DNA from: Prevotella sp.
Lineage (GTDB): Bacteria > Bacteroidota > Bacteroidia > Bacteroidales > Bacteroidaceae
Assembly: GCA_017651265.1 (NCBI GenBank)
Contig: JAGCDO010000049.1
Coordinates: 49,319-113,318 of the forward strand
Direction: 5' to 3'
Length of the DNA stretch: 64,000 nt
This document shows positions 50,500-58,897 of this stretch, one piece after another (within the stretch, counting starts at the first letter, position 1; each line of letters begins with the position of its first letter). The notes below the pieces were generated by a model that ran no database searches, was not told where the DNA came from, and worked only from the letters and a program-made list of their open reading frames with translations. The position numbers were made by a program, and so were the translations under genes.

Positions 50500-52551
50500 A
50501 TGAAACAGCGATTGATTTATACTCTTATCCTTCTGTTCGCTGCATGTCATGCGAACAGTCAGACAACGGTAACCGGTACCGTTACCGATGGTCGTGAACC
50601 CCTTACAGGTGCCAATGTATATATAATAGGTACGATAGATGGCTGTCTTACCGATTCCCTTGGTCGATTCTCGTTCCAGACCGATCGTACGGGTGAGGTG
50701 ACGTTGCAGGTGACATACCTCGGCTTCGACGACTATTCGTTGACCACCTCACAGCTCACCGACCTTACTATTAAGATGCACGAGCGTGCCACCTCCATCG
50801 ACGAGGTGGTGGTAACGGCCAGCACCTACAGCTTTGGCAAGAGCGACAACTTCAAGACCATGGATGCCCTCGATGTGGTGATGAGCGGTAACTCGTGCGG
50901 TGACATCGTGGCGGCTTTGCAAACCCTGCCCGGTACGCAGAAGGTGGGCGAAGACGGTAAGCTGTATGTACGCGGCGGTGAGAGCGACGAGTGCCAGACC
51001 TTCGTCAATGGCATGCACGTGCTCGTACCTTATTCCACCAACACCGAGAATAATGCCTCACGCGGTCGGTTCTCACCCTTCCTGTTCAAAGGCATCAACT
51101 TCTCGCTGGGCGGCTACGGCGGCGAATACGGTCAGGCCCTCTCGTCGGTCCTTCCCATGGAAACCACCGATGCAGCCACCAGCGATAAGCTCGGCGTGAG
51201 CGCTTCGTTAGTGGATTGGAATATCGGCGGCACCAAAGCCTTCCAGAACAGCAGTCTGTCGTTCAATGCCGACTATACCAGCATGGGTCTGTACAACCGT
51301 CTTTTCCCCGATCGTTACGACTGGACCCGTCCTTACCGTAAGCTCTCGGGCGAGGCGCAGTATAAGGCCGATCTCTCCACAACCAGTGTGTGGAAAACCT
51401 ACGTGGGCTATGATTTAACCTCTGTGGGACAGCACATCGACAACCGCCGTCTTTCGCTGGCTGAGCACAACATCTATGCCAACACCACCTTCAAAACCAC
51501 CCTCGGAAAGGGCTATTCGTTCTTTGCTGGAGCTGCATGGTCGTCGGTGCTGAACAATATCGATGATGCGCTTATCGTTGGCGACCACTTCCATAACAAC
51601 CGTAACGAGGTGCATCTGAAGACTGAGATACGGAAGGTGTTCTCACAGGTGCTGAAGATGTCGGGTGGGGTAGAAGACTATCTCCGCCACAGTACGAAGC
51701 GGTATGAAGAGAGTCGATACACCCTCGACTACCACTTGCCGTCTGCTCATCTCGATGCGCAGTTGCGTGTAGTACCGAAACTGTTCCTGAACCTCTCCAC
51801 GAGAGTAGAACAAGAAACCTTCGGTCATCACTGGCTCCTGCTTCCCCGCACCACCTTGAGCTATGTGCCCAACAACCGTTTCCAACTGTCGGCCATGGCA
51901 GGCAGGTACAGTCAGACCGCCAACGACGATTACATGGCCATGAGTGGTAAACAGCTTTCACAAAGTACGGCCGACCACCTTATCCTCTCTATGCAGCACA
52001 CCACCGACAAGACCTTACTGCGCATTGAGCCGTACCATAAGAAATACCATCGTCTGCCCCTGTTGGGCAATGGTACTTATACGGCCGATGGCTCCGGAAC
52101 AAGTAAAGGTCTGGATGTGTTCTTCGAGTGCCATTCGCTGGTGAAGAACCTCACCACCACCTTATCTTATTCTTATAATGATTCCCGCAGGTATTATCTC
52201 GACTATGCCAGTATGCAGACACCCGAATATGCCTCACGCCATAACCTTCGTGTAACGGCTAAGTATGCTATTGGCAAGACCATCATTGGCTTGGCCGACT
52301 CCTATGCCAGCGGTCGTCAGTATGCTGTGGGCACCACTCCGCACTACAACAGTCTTGATGCCAACATCACCTGGCTGGTCAGTCATAAGGTCATTGTCTA
52401 TTCCTCACTCAGCAACATCCTCGGTCGCACCAACATCTTCCGCTACGACAATGCTGGAAAGCCCGTTACGGCCAACCGCGACCGCTTTTTCTATATCGGA
52501 ATATTTGTTTCACTTAAAAGTAATAAAGCTTATGACATCTCAAACTTTTAG
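50500..52551 (+). CDS. TonB-dependent outer-membrane receptor with carboxypeptidase-like N-domain
   Basis: A 683-residue receptor: signal peptide (MKQRLIYTLILLFAACHANSQ), CarboxypepD_reg-like domain (about 22-95; TVTGTVTDGREPLTGANVYI), TonB box-like segment IDEVVVTAS (about 98-106), plug (about 110-215; LPGTQKVGEDGKLYVRGGESDE) and a barrel of about 20 strands. It ends in a hydrophobic strand. The 20-nt overlap with the next gene links the two. Ligand unknown; SusD is absent, so it is not a classic glycan utilisation pair. Confidence 0.88.
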   Translation: MKQRLIYTLILLFAACHANSQTTVTGTVTDGREPLTGANVYIIGTIDGCLTDSLGRFSFQTDRTGEVTLQVTYLGFDDYSLTTSQLTDLTIKMHERATSIDEVVVTASTYSFGKSDNFKTMDALDVVMSGNSCGDIVAALQTLPGTQKVGEDGKLYVRGGESDECQTFVNGMHVLVPYSTNTENNASRGRFSPFLFKGINFSLGGYGGEYGQALSSVLPMETTDAATSDKLGVSASLVDWNIGGTKAFQNSSLSFNADYTSMGLYNRLFPDRYDWTRPYRKLSGEAQYKADLSTTSVWKTYVGYDLTSVGQHIDNRRLSLAEHNIYANTTFKTTLGKGYSFFAGAAWSSVLNNIDDALIVGDHFHNNRNEVHLKTEIRKVFSQVLKMSGGVEDYLRHSTKRYEESRYTLDYHLPSAHLDAQLRVVPKLFLNLSTRVEQETFGHHWLLLPRTTLSYVPNNRFQLSAMAGRYSQTANDDYMAMSGKQLSQSTADHLILSMQHTTDKTLLRIEPYHKKYHRLPLLGNGTYTADGSGTSKGLDVFFECHSLVKNLTTTLSYSYNDSRRYYLDYASMQTPEYASRHNLRVTAKYAIGKTIIGLADSYASGRQYAVGTTPHYNSLDANITWLVSHKVIVYSSLSNILGRTNIFRYDNAGKPVTANRDRFFYIGIFVSLKSNKAYDISNF

Positions 52552-53077
52552 TGCTTTCATCAAGCACATCGTGTTCGCAGTCCTCTTCATGATGGCAACA
52601 GTAAGTATCAACGCCCAGCAGACCGCCCCTATGCGGGCCCTGATTGGACAGTCGCTCAGCAAGATGCAGCAGTCGGATCCGCAAAGTGTCCTCAACGGTA
52701 TTGCCGAACTCAAGCGCATCGATGCCATGTTCCCCGACAGTATCCAGCCCAAGTACCAAATCGCCCTGCAGAGTTTGGTATGTGCCGTATCGAACCCCAA
52801 GGCAGAATCCACCAGCAACCTGATGGCCGAGGCCGAGCAAACCATCAATCAGTTAGGCGAGATGAAGCAGATGGACCAGTCGGATCTCTTCACCCTTCGT
52901 GGTTTCCTGGATATGGTGCGCATTGTGCAGAACCCCGCCCAAAACGGTCAGCGCTACTATCTCAGCGTGATGGAGAACTTCGATAAGGCATTGAAAATCA
53001 ATCCCGATAACGCTCTTGCCCAGCAGCTGCAGCAGAAGTTCCAAGAAGGGATGAAGCAGGCCATGCAAGCACCATGA
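52532..53077 (+). CDS. Secreted TPR-like helical protein
   Basis: A 181-residue protein from ATG 52532, with a signal segment (IKHIVFAVLFMMATVSINA) and then all-helical sequence resembling tetratricopeptide repeats (YYLSVMENFDKALKINPDNALAQQL). Gln/Met-rich. It begins inside the receptor gene (20-nt overlap), so translation is coupled. Probably a periplasmic partner of the receptor; this is inferred only from position. Confidence 0.7.
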   Translation: MTSQTFSAFIKHIVFAVLFMMATVSINAQQTAPMRALIGQSLSKMQQSDPQSVLNGIAELKRIDAMFPDSIQPKYQIALQSLVCAVSNPKAESTSNLMAEAEQTINQLGEMKQMDQSDLFTLRGFLDMVRIVQNPAQNGQRYYLSVMENFDKALKINPDNALAQQLQQKFQEGMKQAMQAP

Positions 53078-53096
53078 TGTGTTAACAACTAAAAAA

Positions 53097-53132
53097 ACTA
53101 ATGTATTTAGTTTAAAAACTAATCAATTTAGT
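53097..53132. promoter_or_regulatory. Two BlaI-type operator palindromes
   Basis: ACTAATGTATTTAGT (53097-53111) and ACTAATCAATTTAGT (53118-53132): the arms ACTAA/TTAGT are perfect, the spacer is 5 nt, and centres are 21 nt apart. They lie upstream of the BlaI-family gene; a TTTAGTTACTTTG promoter-like segment (53150-53162) follows. Confidence 0.72.
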
Positions 53133-53214
53133 TGCATATAACGAAAACTTTTAGTTACTTTGCGCTCAGATATTGATTAATGACGCATTTAAAGGTAACT
53201 TAAAACCGTTAGCA

Positions 53215-53574
53215 ATGAAGAAACTGACTAACAAGGAAAAGGAAATCATGGACCTGTACTGGCAACACGGTCCGATGTTTGTTCGCGAGTTGCAAGAGCT
53301 TTACGCCGAGCCTCGCCCACATTTCAACACACTCTCCACGATCGTCCGCATCCTGGAGCGTGAAGGATTTCTCGCCCACAAGCAGTTCGGCAATACCTAT
53401 CAGTACTATCCGCTCATCTCTGAAGCAGAGTATGGACGAAAGTCAATTGCAGGTATCATCAAGAACTACTTCGACGATTCCTACCTCTCTGCCGTATCCT
53501 CGTTTGTCAAGGAAGAAAAGATAAGCGTGGAAGATCTTCGCGAACTCATTAACAAAATCGAACAAGAGCAATGA
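53215..53574 (+). CDS. BlaI/MecI/CopY family transcriptional repressor
   Basis: A 119-residue winged-helix dimer-forming repressor, start ATG at 53215 (MKKLTNKEKEIMDLYWQHGP). FNTLSTIVRILEREGFLAHKQFGNTYQYYPLIS is the recognition and wing region. It would bind the ACTAA-N5-TTAGT palindromes upstream and repress its own operon. The stop overlaps the next gene (ATGATG), the sensor protease. In relatives the repressor is inactivated by cleavage after the sensor detects a signal. Confidence 0.92.
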   Translation: MKKLTNKEKEIMDLYWQHGPMFVRELQELYAEPRPHFNTLSTIVRILEREGFLAHKQFGNTYQYYPLISEAEYGRKSIAGIIKNYFDDSYLSAVSSFVKEEKISVEDLRELINKIEQEQ

Positions 53575-55220
53575 TGGATTTTCTGATATACGACGTCAAG
53601 GTAGCGGTGCTCATCGCGGTGTTCTATATGTTCTACCGCTTGATGCTGGCCCACGAGACCTTCCACCGTGTGAACCGCCTCGTGCTGTTAACCACGGCTG
53701 TAGCCTCGTTCGTGCTGCCGCTGTGTGTGTTTACCATGCACAAGACTGTGATGGTTGATTATGATTTCAGTCAGCTTGGTGAACTCGCCATGAACGAGTC
53801 TGTTGTGTCGGCCATGCCAACCGACAATCAACCCTCTGTCATCCTGACAACCGTCCTGCCAATCCTATTTGTATTAGGTATGTTGGCTACGCTTGTCCAC
53901 ACCCTGATATCACTCATCAGAATCCAGTTGCTTATCCATCGAAGCGAGAAACATCCGCAAGAAGACGGTACGGTGATCTGTGTGACCGGTAACACAGCGC
54001 TGTCGCCCTTCAGCTGGATGCACTATATCGTGATGAACCGCAGCGACTATGAGGTACAAGATGCCGCCATACTCGCTCATGAACGGGGACATATCCGTCT
54101 CAGACACTCCTGGGACCTGCTCTTCGTTGATCTACTCACTGCCCTCCAGTGGTTCAACCCTGCCATGTGGATGCTACGCACGGATCTTCGTGCCATCCAT
54201 GAATACGAGGCCGACGGTGAGGTACTCTCTCTTGGGATTAATGCGCGTCAATATCAATATCTGTTAATCTCAAAGGCCGCGGGCATCGGTGGGTACTCCC
54301 TTGCCAACGGTATCAGTCATAGTACCCTCAAAAACCGAATCAATATGATGTTACATAAGAAATCTAACCGAACCAGCTTATTGAAGCTTTTCGCACTCGT
54401 TCCCATCGTGGGTATCACCTTAGCTCTCAATGCACGCACCGTTAACGATTACGTCTATGACGGTCCGCAGAAGCAGAACCCCGTGAAGAAAGGTAAGAAG
54501 AACACCACCATCAAGGTGGGTACTCAGGAAATCAAGGTGACTGAAGCCCCAAAGGATGATAAGGCCGCTACGGTTACCATGAATGTGGTTGAGGAAGAAC
54601 AGAACGCAACCGATGAAAAGGTGTTTGATGTGGTTGAAAACATGCCCGAGTTCAATGGTGGAATGGGCGCCTTGATGCAATACCTTTCTCATAATATCCG
54701 CTATCCGGAAGAGAAAGACATACAAGGTCGTGTCCTCGTCAGTTTTGTGGTAGGCAAGGATGGCAGTATCAGTAATGCACAGGTGGTGAAATCCGTCCAT
54801 CCCTCATTCGATGCTGAGGCTCTTCGTATCATCAACAATATGCCCAAATGGATTCCTGGCACACAGAACGGCAAACCTGTCAATGTCAAATACGTCGTTC
54901 CCATCAGTTTCAGGAAGGCAACGGGTAGCTTCGAGACAAAAGAAGAACCTAATGCCGTAGGCTCCTTTGTTACCAACGAGGGTAATGGTAATCTCAAGGT
55001 AGCAAGAGAGAATGATAAGAAAGCAGTAGAAATCCTTGTTGCTAAAGGAATCCGTCTTTTTGACGGCATTGACGACAAGGACATTGACATCTATGTTGAT
55101 GGTAAGTTGGTTGAACAAGACAAGATCGGCACGATCAACTCCGAAAACATCGAGCGTATAGAAATCAAGGGCACCAAGGATACCCGTAAGAGCATTCATG
55201 TCTTCACGAAGAAACAGTAG
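53571..55220 (+). CDS. BlaR1-like M56 membrane peptidase fused to a TonB C-terminal domain
   Basis: A 549-residue protein. Spans near 7-22, 34-54, 95-115 and 275-295 frame an M56 zinc protease loop: H170-E171-R-G-H174 plus Glu in HEYEAD (about 208-213). After the last span comes a basic linker and a TonB C-terminal domain (about 360-450; FNGGMGALMQYLSHNIRYPEE, GRVLVSFVVGKDGSISNAQVV). The final 70 residues (IDIYVDGKLVEQDK ... NIERIEIKG) resemble the TonB-receptor plug core. Such fusions are known in Bacteroidota, where the TonB part may energise or sense receptors. Confidence 0.88.
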   Translation: MMDFLIYDVKVAVLIAVFYMFYRLMLAHETFHRVNRLVLLTTAVASFVLPLCVFTMHKTVMVDYDFSQLGELAMNESVVSAMPTDNQPSVILTTVLPILFVLGMLATLVHTLISLIRIQLLIHRSEKHPQEDGTVICVTGNTALSPFSWMHYIVMNRSDYEVQDAAILAHERGHIRLRHSWDLLFVDLLTALQWFNPAMWMLRTDLRAIHEYEADGEVLSLGINARQYQYLLISKAAGIGGYSLANGISHSTLKNRINMMLHKKSNRTSLLKLFALVPIVGITLALNARTVNDYVYDGPQKQNPVKKGKKNTTIKVGTQEIKVTEAPKDDKAATVTMNVVEEEQNATDEKVFDVVENMPEFNGGMGALMQYLSHNIRYPEEKDIQGRVLVSFVVGKDGSISNAQVVKSVHPSFDAEALRIINNMPKWIPGTQNGKPVNVKYVVPISFRKATGSFETKEEPNAVGSFVTNEGNGNLKVARENDKKAVEILVAKGIRLFDGIDDKDIDIYVDGKLVEQDKIGTINSENIERIEIKGTKDTRKSIHVFTKKQ

Positions 55221-55248
55221 TATTCGCAGTTAGTTGTTGGACAAATAG

Positions 55249-55277
55249 CGGGGATAGGCTGGTATAGCTTATCCCCG
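55249..55277. terminator. Bidirectional terminator hairpin between convergent genes
   Basis: Stem CGGGGATAGGCT / AGCTTATCCCCG (12 bp, one G-T pair) with a 5-nt loop, between the ends of the BlaR1-TonB gene and the outer-membrane barrel gene. Short T stretches only. Confidence 0.6.
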
Positions 55278-55303
55278 TTGTTCATGATAGACTATTCCTT
55301 CCG

Positions 55304-57367
55304 TTACTTCGACAAGATTCCCGTTTCTTTATCACTATGGTTCATGGTGCGCTGGATGTCGCGGTATTTTCTTCCGCGGTTTAGGCGCCAAGAGAGTTTC
55401 AGGGTAAGCATATTACCATAGTCGCGTTGGTGCTGCGAGATTTCCTTCTGCACATAACGGCTCACCACCTCGGTCTTGTTGGTAAGGGGGTGCTGACTGA
55501 ACGGGTGCTGGGCAAAGAGCGATAGGGTGAAGGCATTGTTCATGCGGTAGGTAACTGTGAAGTACCATGCTGGTGCCTGATGACCTCGGTGTTCGCCTTC
55601 CATGAAGTTCCAGCCATTGTCGGCGTATGCGCCCAACGTCCAACGGTTCAGATAAGCCTGCAGTGAGCAGCCGCCGTTGAACGAGGTGTAGGTATGGGTG
55701 TAGTTATCTCCTGTGCTCCTCAGGAAATTGAAGAAACGGTAGATGCCCCCATAGATGGTTCCGGTAAGCTTCTCGGGGATGATGTCCCATTGGTTGTAGC
55801 TCTCTATATAGAAGAAGCTGCACTCGTTGTCGGCATTTACTTGTGTCTGATAGAAATGTCCGTCACGCCGGATGTACTGTTCCAGGTTGCAATGACTGTT
55901 GATGCGGTAATAGCCTTGCAGCTCTGAGGTGAAGCGTGGAGTGGAGTAGGAGAGCAGAAGCTGATGGGAGGTCATACGGTTGGGATGAATCTCCGGATTG
56001 CCCAGTATCGTTTCCATGGCGTTCATCTTGATGCTTACGTCACTTACTATCGCAATCTGTGAGGTGTGCTGCGAGATCTCGAAATCGTACTTCAGTTTCA
56101 CATTGTCGGTGATGGGATAGATAACCGTCATCTTCGGTCTGAACAGCCAGAAATCCTGCTTTGTATCTGTCTGACGGTAATAGCGCCTGCTGACACCCAA
56201 TCCGCCCATATAGCTCAGCTTACTGAGATTCCCTTTCAGTTGCGAGAAGAGATAGAGGTCGGAAGTATGCATGTTGTTGACGGCAAGCACATCACCTTGA
56301 TAAATGTTATGACTATATCGCTGGGAAGTCTGCACGCCACACGAAAGGGTGAACGGCTTCAGACGGTTCTCGTAGATGGCTTCGCTCCACAAACTGTAGG
56401 TTTGTCCGTTGGTGGAATACCTGTAGTCAGAGCCCTCATTGTTCACCTCTTCGCCCGTGGTCTTGATAGATGTGCCCACCACGTTGGCCGTAACCGACTG
56501 GTGTCGAAGGAAGTCATGATGATAGTAGATATCGAACGAAGGAGAGCTACGGCGCGAAGAGGAGCGGTCGTCATAGGGCGTTCCGCTCAGTTCCATGATA
56601 GCATCGTTTCGCTGAGGATGAATATCTGCATTTCCTTTTAGTTTTACTTGTAGCACATAGCTGCTATCACTCAGACTGTAAGTAAGTTGTGCCAAATGAC
56701 TGAAGTCCTTGTTGTGACTGCTCAAACTGCGTCTGTTCATGGTCATCACATCGCCATTCTCCAACCGATAAGTTGTTCTTGCATCATATTCAGCGCCCTT
56801 GAAGTGATGGTAGTCGAGCGAGTAGTTCAAAGCAAACTCACTGCGCCCGTGGTTGAGCTTTGCGAATACCGACTCGCTTCCATTCACGGCTGTCAGGGTG
56901 TTGGTAAGCTGCGAACCTATCACATAGCCGCCCACAGGTTTCTTCACCTTGATATTGATGATGTATGCAACATCATCCCCATATCGCACACCGGGTTTGT
57001 CGATGAATTCTATATGATCGACACCCTGCATATCAAGCGCAAGCAGATCGTCACGGGAAGCAATGACGTCGTTGATGCGCACCTGAACGTTTCCAAGGTT
57101 CGTCAGTGCGGTAATGCTGCTCATGGCTTCGTCAACACGGATGTGGGGTAGGGTGAGCTTCGCCAACAGGGAATAGCCGTTCGATGATGACTCGATCTGT
57201 TGTTTCGACGGATAGATGCGCATTCTATCTACTTGCTGCACCACACGGGCCGCCTTCACGGTAACCTCATCAAGCGTTACATCTTTCTCATACAATGGCT
57301 CACCATTATCTTGGGCAGCTGCTGTCATGTAGCATACGACCAGTGGCAATAAAAAGAATCTCTTCAT
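55304..57367 (-). CDS. TonB-receptor-like outer-membrane protein
   Basis: A 687-residue protein from ATG 57367 (MKRFFLLPLVVCYMTAAAQ signal). A TACCTTTG box (57394-57401) makes starts further upstream unlikely, though MLKMQDM at 57385 is possible. DVTLDEVTVKAARVVQQVDRMRIYPS is a plug-like N-terminus without a carboxypeptidase-like domain; VRINDVIASRDDLLALDMQGVDHIEFID is the plug core; the rest is barrel strands (outer-membrane beta-barrel family 3 type). It reads from behind its own regulator gene (57481-58182). Confidence 0.8.
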   Translation of the reverse strand: MKRFFLLPLVVCYMTAAAQDNGEPLYEKDVTLDEVTVKAARVVQQVDRMRIYPSKQQIESSSNGYSLLAKLTLPHIRVDEAMSSITALTNLGNVQVRINDVIASRDDLLALDMQGVDHIEFIDKPGVRYGDDVAYIINIKVKKPVGGYVIGSQLTNTLTAVNGSESVFAKLNHGRSEFALNYSLDYHHFKGAEYDARTTYRLENGDVMTMNRRSLSSHNKDFSHLAQLTYSLSDSSYVLQVKLKGNADIHPQRNDAIMELSGTPYDDRSSSRRSSPSFDIYYHHDFLRHQSVTANVVGTSIKTTGEEVNNEGSDYRYSTNGQTYSLWSEAIYENRLKPFTLSCGVQTSQRYSHNIYQGDVLAVNNMHTSDLYLFSQLKGNLSKLSYMGGLGVSRRYYRQTDTKQDFWLFRPKMTVIYPITDNVKLKYDFEISQHTSQIAIVSDVSIKMNAMETILGNPEIHPNRMTSHQLLLSYSTPRFTSELQGYYRINSHCNLEQYIRRDGHFYQTQVNADNECSFFYIESYNQWDIIPEKLTGTIYGGIYRFFNFLRSTGDNYTHTYTSFNGGCSLQAYLNRWTLGAYADNGWNFMEGEHRGHQAPAWYFTVTYRMNNAFTLSLFAQHPFSQHPLTNKTEVVSRYVQKEISQHQRDYGNMLTLKLSWRLNRGRKYRDIQRTMNHSDKETGILSK

Positions 57368-57480
57368 ATCTTGCATTTTCAACATTTCAAATGCAAAGGT
57401 ATGAAGAGATGATGGGATGGGAGAAAAAACTGTCTGACATTTGGCTGACAATTGCTTATCATCCTTGTGTCATGTGTTAA

Positions 57481-58182
57481 CTACTTGATTACCAATCGGT
57501 ACGCCTTACTGCGGTCGGATACGATTTTCAAATCCGATTGTTGCTCAATCACTGGTTTCAGTCTTCTAACAAGTGTGTAGAGTGTTTCGTGTGCATCAGG
57601 TTTCTTCGGCCATAGCGCATCACAAATCTCTGTCTTGGTCAGCGAGTACGAAGGCGACTTGAAGAACATCTCCATCAAGTGCTGCTGCATGGGTGTGAAT
57701 GGTACTGCGCCTCCATTGGCGGCATAGAAACAACGGTCGGTGTCGGAATATACCAGACCGCCATAGTTGTTCCCCACCACACTCGGTGCAAGCATCTGTC
57801 TGTCGGTTTGACGTCTATACCATACAAACACGAACCAGATACCTGTCAACATCCACAGCAGGGTAGCCGGACGCTGGTCGGACAAGCTGAAGATGGTGGC
57901 TTCAGAACAGTGGGCATACGCCTTGAACTGGCGACTACGGGTATCTACGGCCAGCGTAGCCTTTCCCCGCAGTTCTGTCATCTGCAAATGACGGTTAAAC
58001 GTACGGATGGTGTCCTGACTGATCACATCGCTCTGCTGTTGCTGCATGGTCAGTGCAAGAGCTCTGTCCATATCCTCGCACACCAACCTGCTGGTAGTAC
58101 GGTAACTGCCCCAGCTGGTCATACTGGATGCAACAATCAGGACGAAGAGCACAATCACGGCATGTCTTTGCTTCATAATCAT
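57481..58182 (-). CDS. Membrane-bound winged-helix (OmpR-type) regulator
   Basis: A 233-residue protein with two spans (about 8-25 and 105-122), a periplasmic stretch of about 80 residues between them, and a C-terminal OmpR/PhoB-type winged helix in the cytoplasm (about 150-232; FTPMQQHLMEMFFKSPSYSLTKTEICDALWP ... TLYTLVRRLKPVIE). No receiver or kinase domain is present: it would sense outside and bind DNA itself. It is transcribed ahead of the barrel gene (113 nt gap). TATTTTTG on this strand at 58204-58211. Confidence 0.82.
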   Translation of the reverse strand: MIMKQRHAVIVLFVLIVASSMTSWGSYRTTSRLVCEDMDRALALTMQQQQSDVISQDTIRTFNRHLQMTELRGKATLAVDTRSRQFKAYAHCSEATIFSLSDQRPATLLWMLTGIWFVFVWYRRQTDRQMLAPSVVGNNYGGLVYSDTDRCFYAANGGAVPFTPMQQHLMEMFFKSPSYSLTKTEICDALWPKKPDAHETLYTLVRRLKPVIEQQSDLKIVSDRSKAYRLVIK

Positions 58183-58281
58183 TCATTGATTCGTTTGTAA
58201 ATGCAAAAATACAACTTTTTTGCGAATACACACCCTTTCAGTCCTTTCTTTTAATAAATTAACGATGCTAAAAGCTATTTA

Positions 58282-58362
58282 TTCCCACGTTGGGAACTTT
58301 TTATTCCCACGCTGGGAACTTTTTATTCCCACGTTGGGAACTTTTTATTCCCATGTTGGGAA
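58282..58362. repeat. Four 22-nt phased palindromes (composite element, copy B)
   Basis: TTCCCACGTTGGGAA, with one changed base in units 2 and 4, at 58282, 58304, 58326 and 58348; each unit is 22 nt with the spacer CTTTTTA. Read on the minus strand they match copy A (4885-4943). They lie upstream of the winged-helix regulator gene. Confidence 0.88.
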
Positions 58363-58384
58363 CAACTAGTTTGATGGCAGTATT

Positions 58385-58580
58385 CTTTCACCCCGCTCCC
58401 CCTTGCCAGTACCCCGCCCCTTAAGGGGTGGGGAGCCGAAAGAGCCAACGATTCTTCAGGGGTGCGGAGGCGCGGTGGCGCGGTGGTGCGAGAACAGTAT
58501 TATGATCCAGCATCTTAGTGGTAACCAGCTCCCCTCCCATCGCAGGGGAGGGGTGGCGAAGCTGGGGTGGGGTAATAAAA
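58385..58580. repeat. GC-rich intergenic repeat block
   Basis: Unusually GC-rich for this genome. It contains the hairpin CCCCGCCCCTTAAGGGGTGGGG and CTCCCCTCCCATCGCAGGGGAGGGGTGGC-like segments, with repeated GCGGTGGCGCGGTGG. A related motif (ACCCTCTCTATGGAGGG ... GGGGGTGGC) is found inside ccsA at 3844-3886. No gene is supported here. Confidence 0.7.
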
Positions 58581-58652
58581 TTTGCGTTTTTTCAAAGACC
58601 TAACGGTTTCATGGCAAAAATTCCCTATATAAAGGCATTTCACGATTTTCAG

Positions 58653-58886
58653 ACCTAACCAAAGACCTAACATAAACCTAACCAAAGACCTAACATCAAA
58701 CCTAACATCTCAGGGGAAATGTCGTTATAACGTGATATCGTGATATCGTAATAACGATAGCGGAAATGTTAGGTGTTAGGTTACCTTTATGTTAGGTGTT
58801 TGGTTAGGTTTATGTTAGGTCTTTTAGTCCAAGGTTTCTTCCTAAGTTACTCAATATAAGGTAATTATATTTTTGCAACGTTAGGT
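58653..58886. repeat. ACCTAAC x5 / GTTAGGT x5 inverted heptamer array (composite element, copy B)
   Basis: ACCTAAC at 58653, 58665, 58676, 58688 and 58700 (11-12 nt apart); GTTAGGT at 58768, 58775, 58791, 58803 and 58814, plus one at 58880. The two halves are near reverse complements and enclose a core rich in GATATCGT and CGTTATAACG. The last heptamer is 12 nt from the xylanase stop codon. Confidence 0.88.
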
Positions 58887-58897
58887 CTTGAGAAAAC

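Noticed and set aside
56066-56641. 191-residue open frame antisense to the outer-membrane barrel gene
   Set aside because: No motif or promoter; the minus-strand barrel gene explains the sequence.
57368-57451. N-terminal extension of the barrel protein to 57451
   Set aside because: The extension would cross the TACCTTTG promoter box at 57394-57401 and would bury the signal peptide.
58282-58362. CRISPR array
   Set aside because: The units are contiguous 22-nt palindromes with a nearly constant 7-nt spacer; there are no unique spacers and no cas genes.
58403-58603. 66-residue open frame in the GC-rich block
   Set aside because: Pro/Arg/Gly-rich translation of simple repeats, with no homology recognised; treated as repeat DNA.
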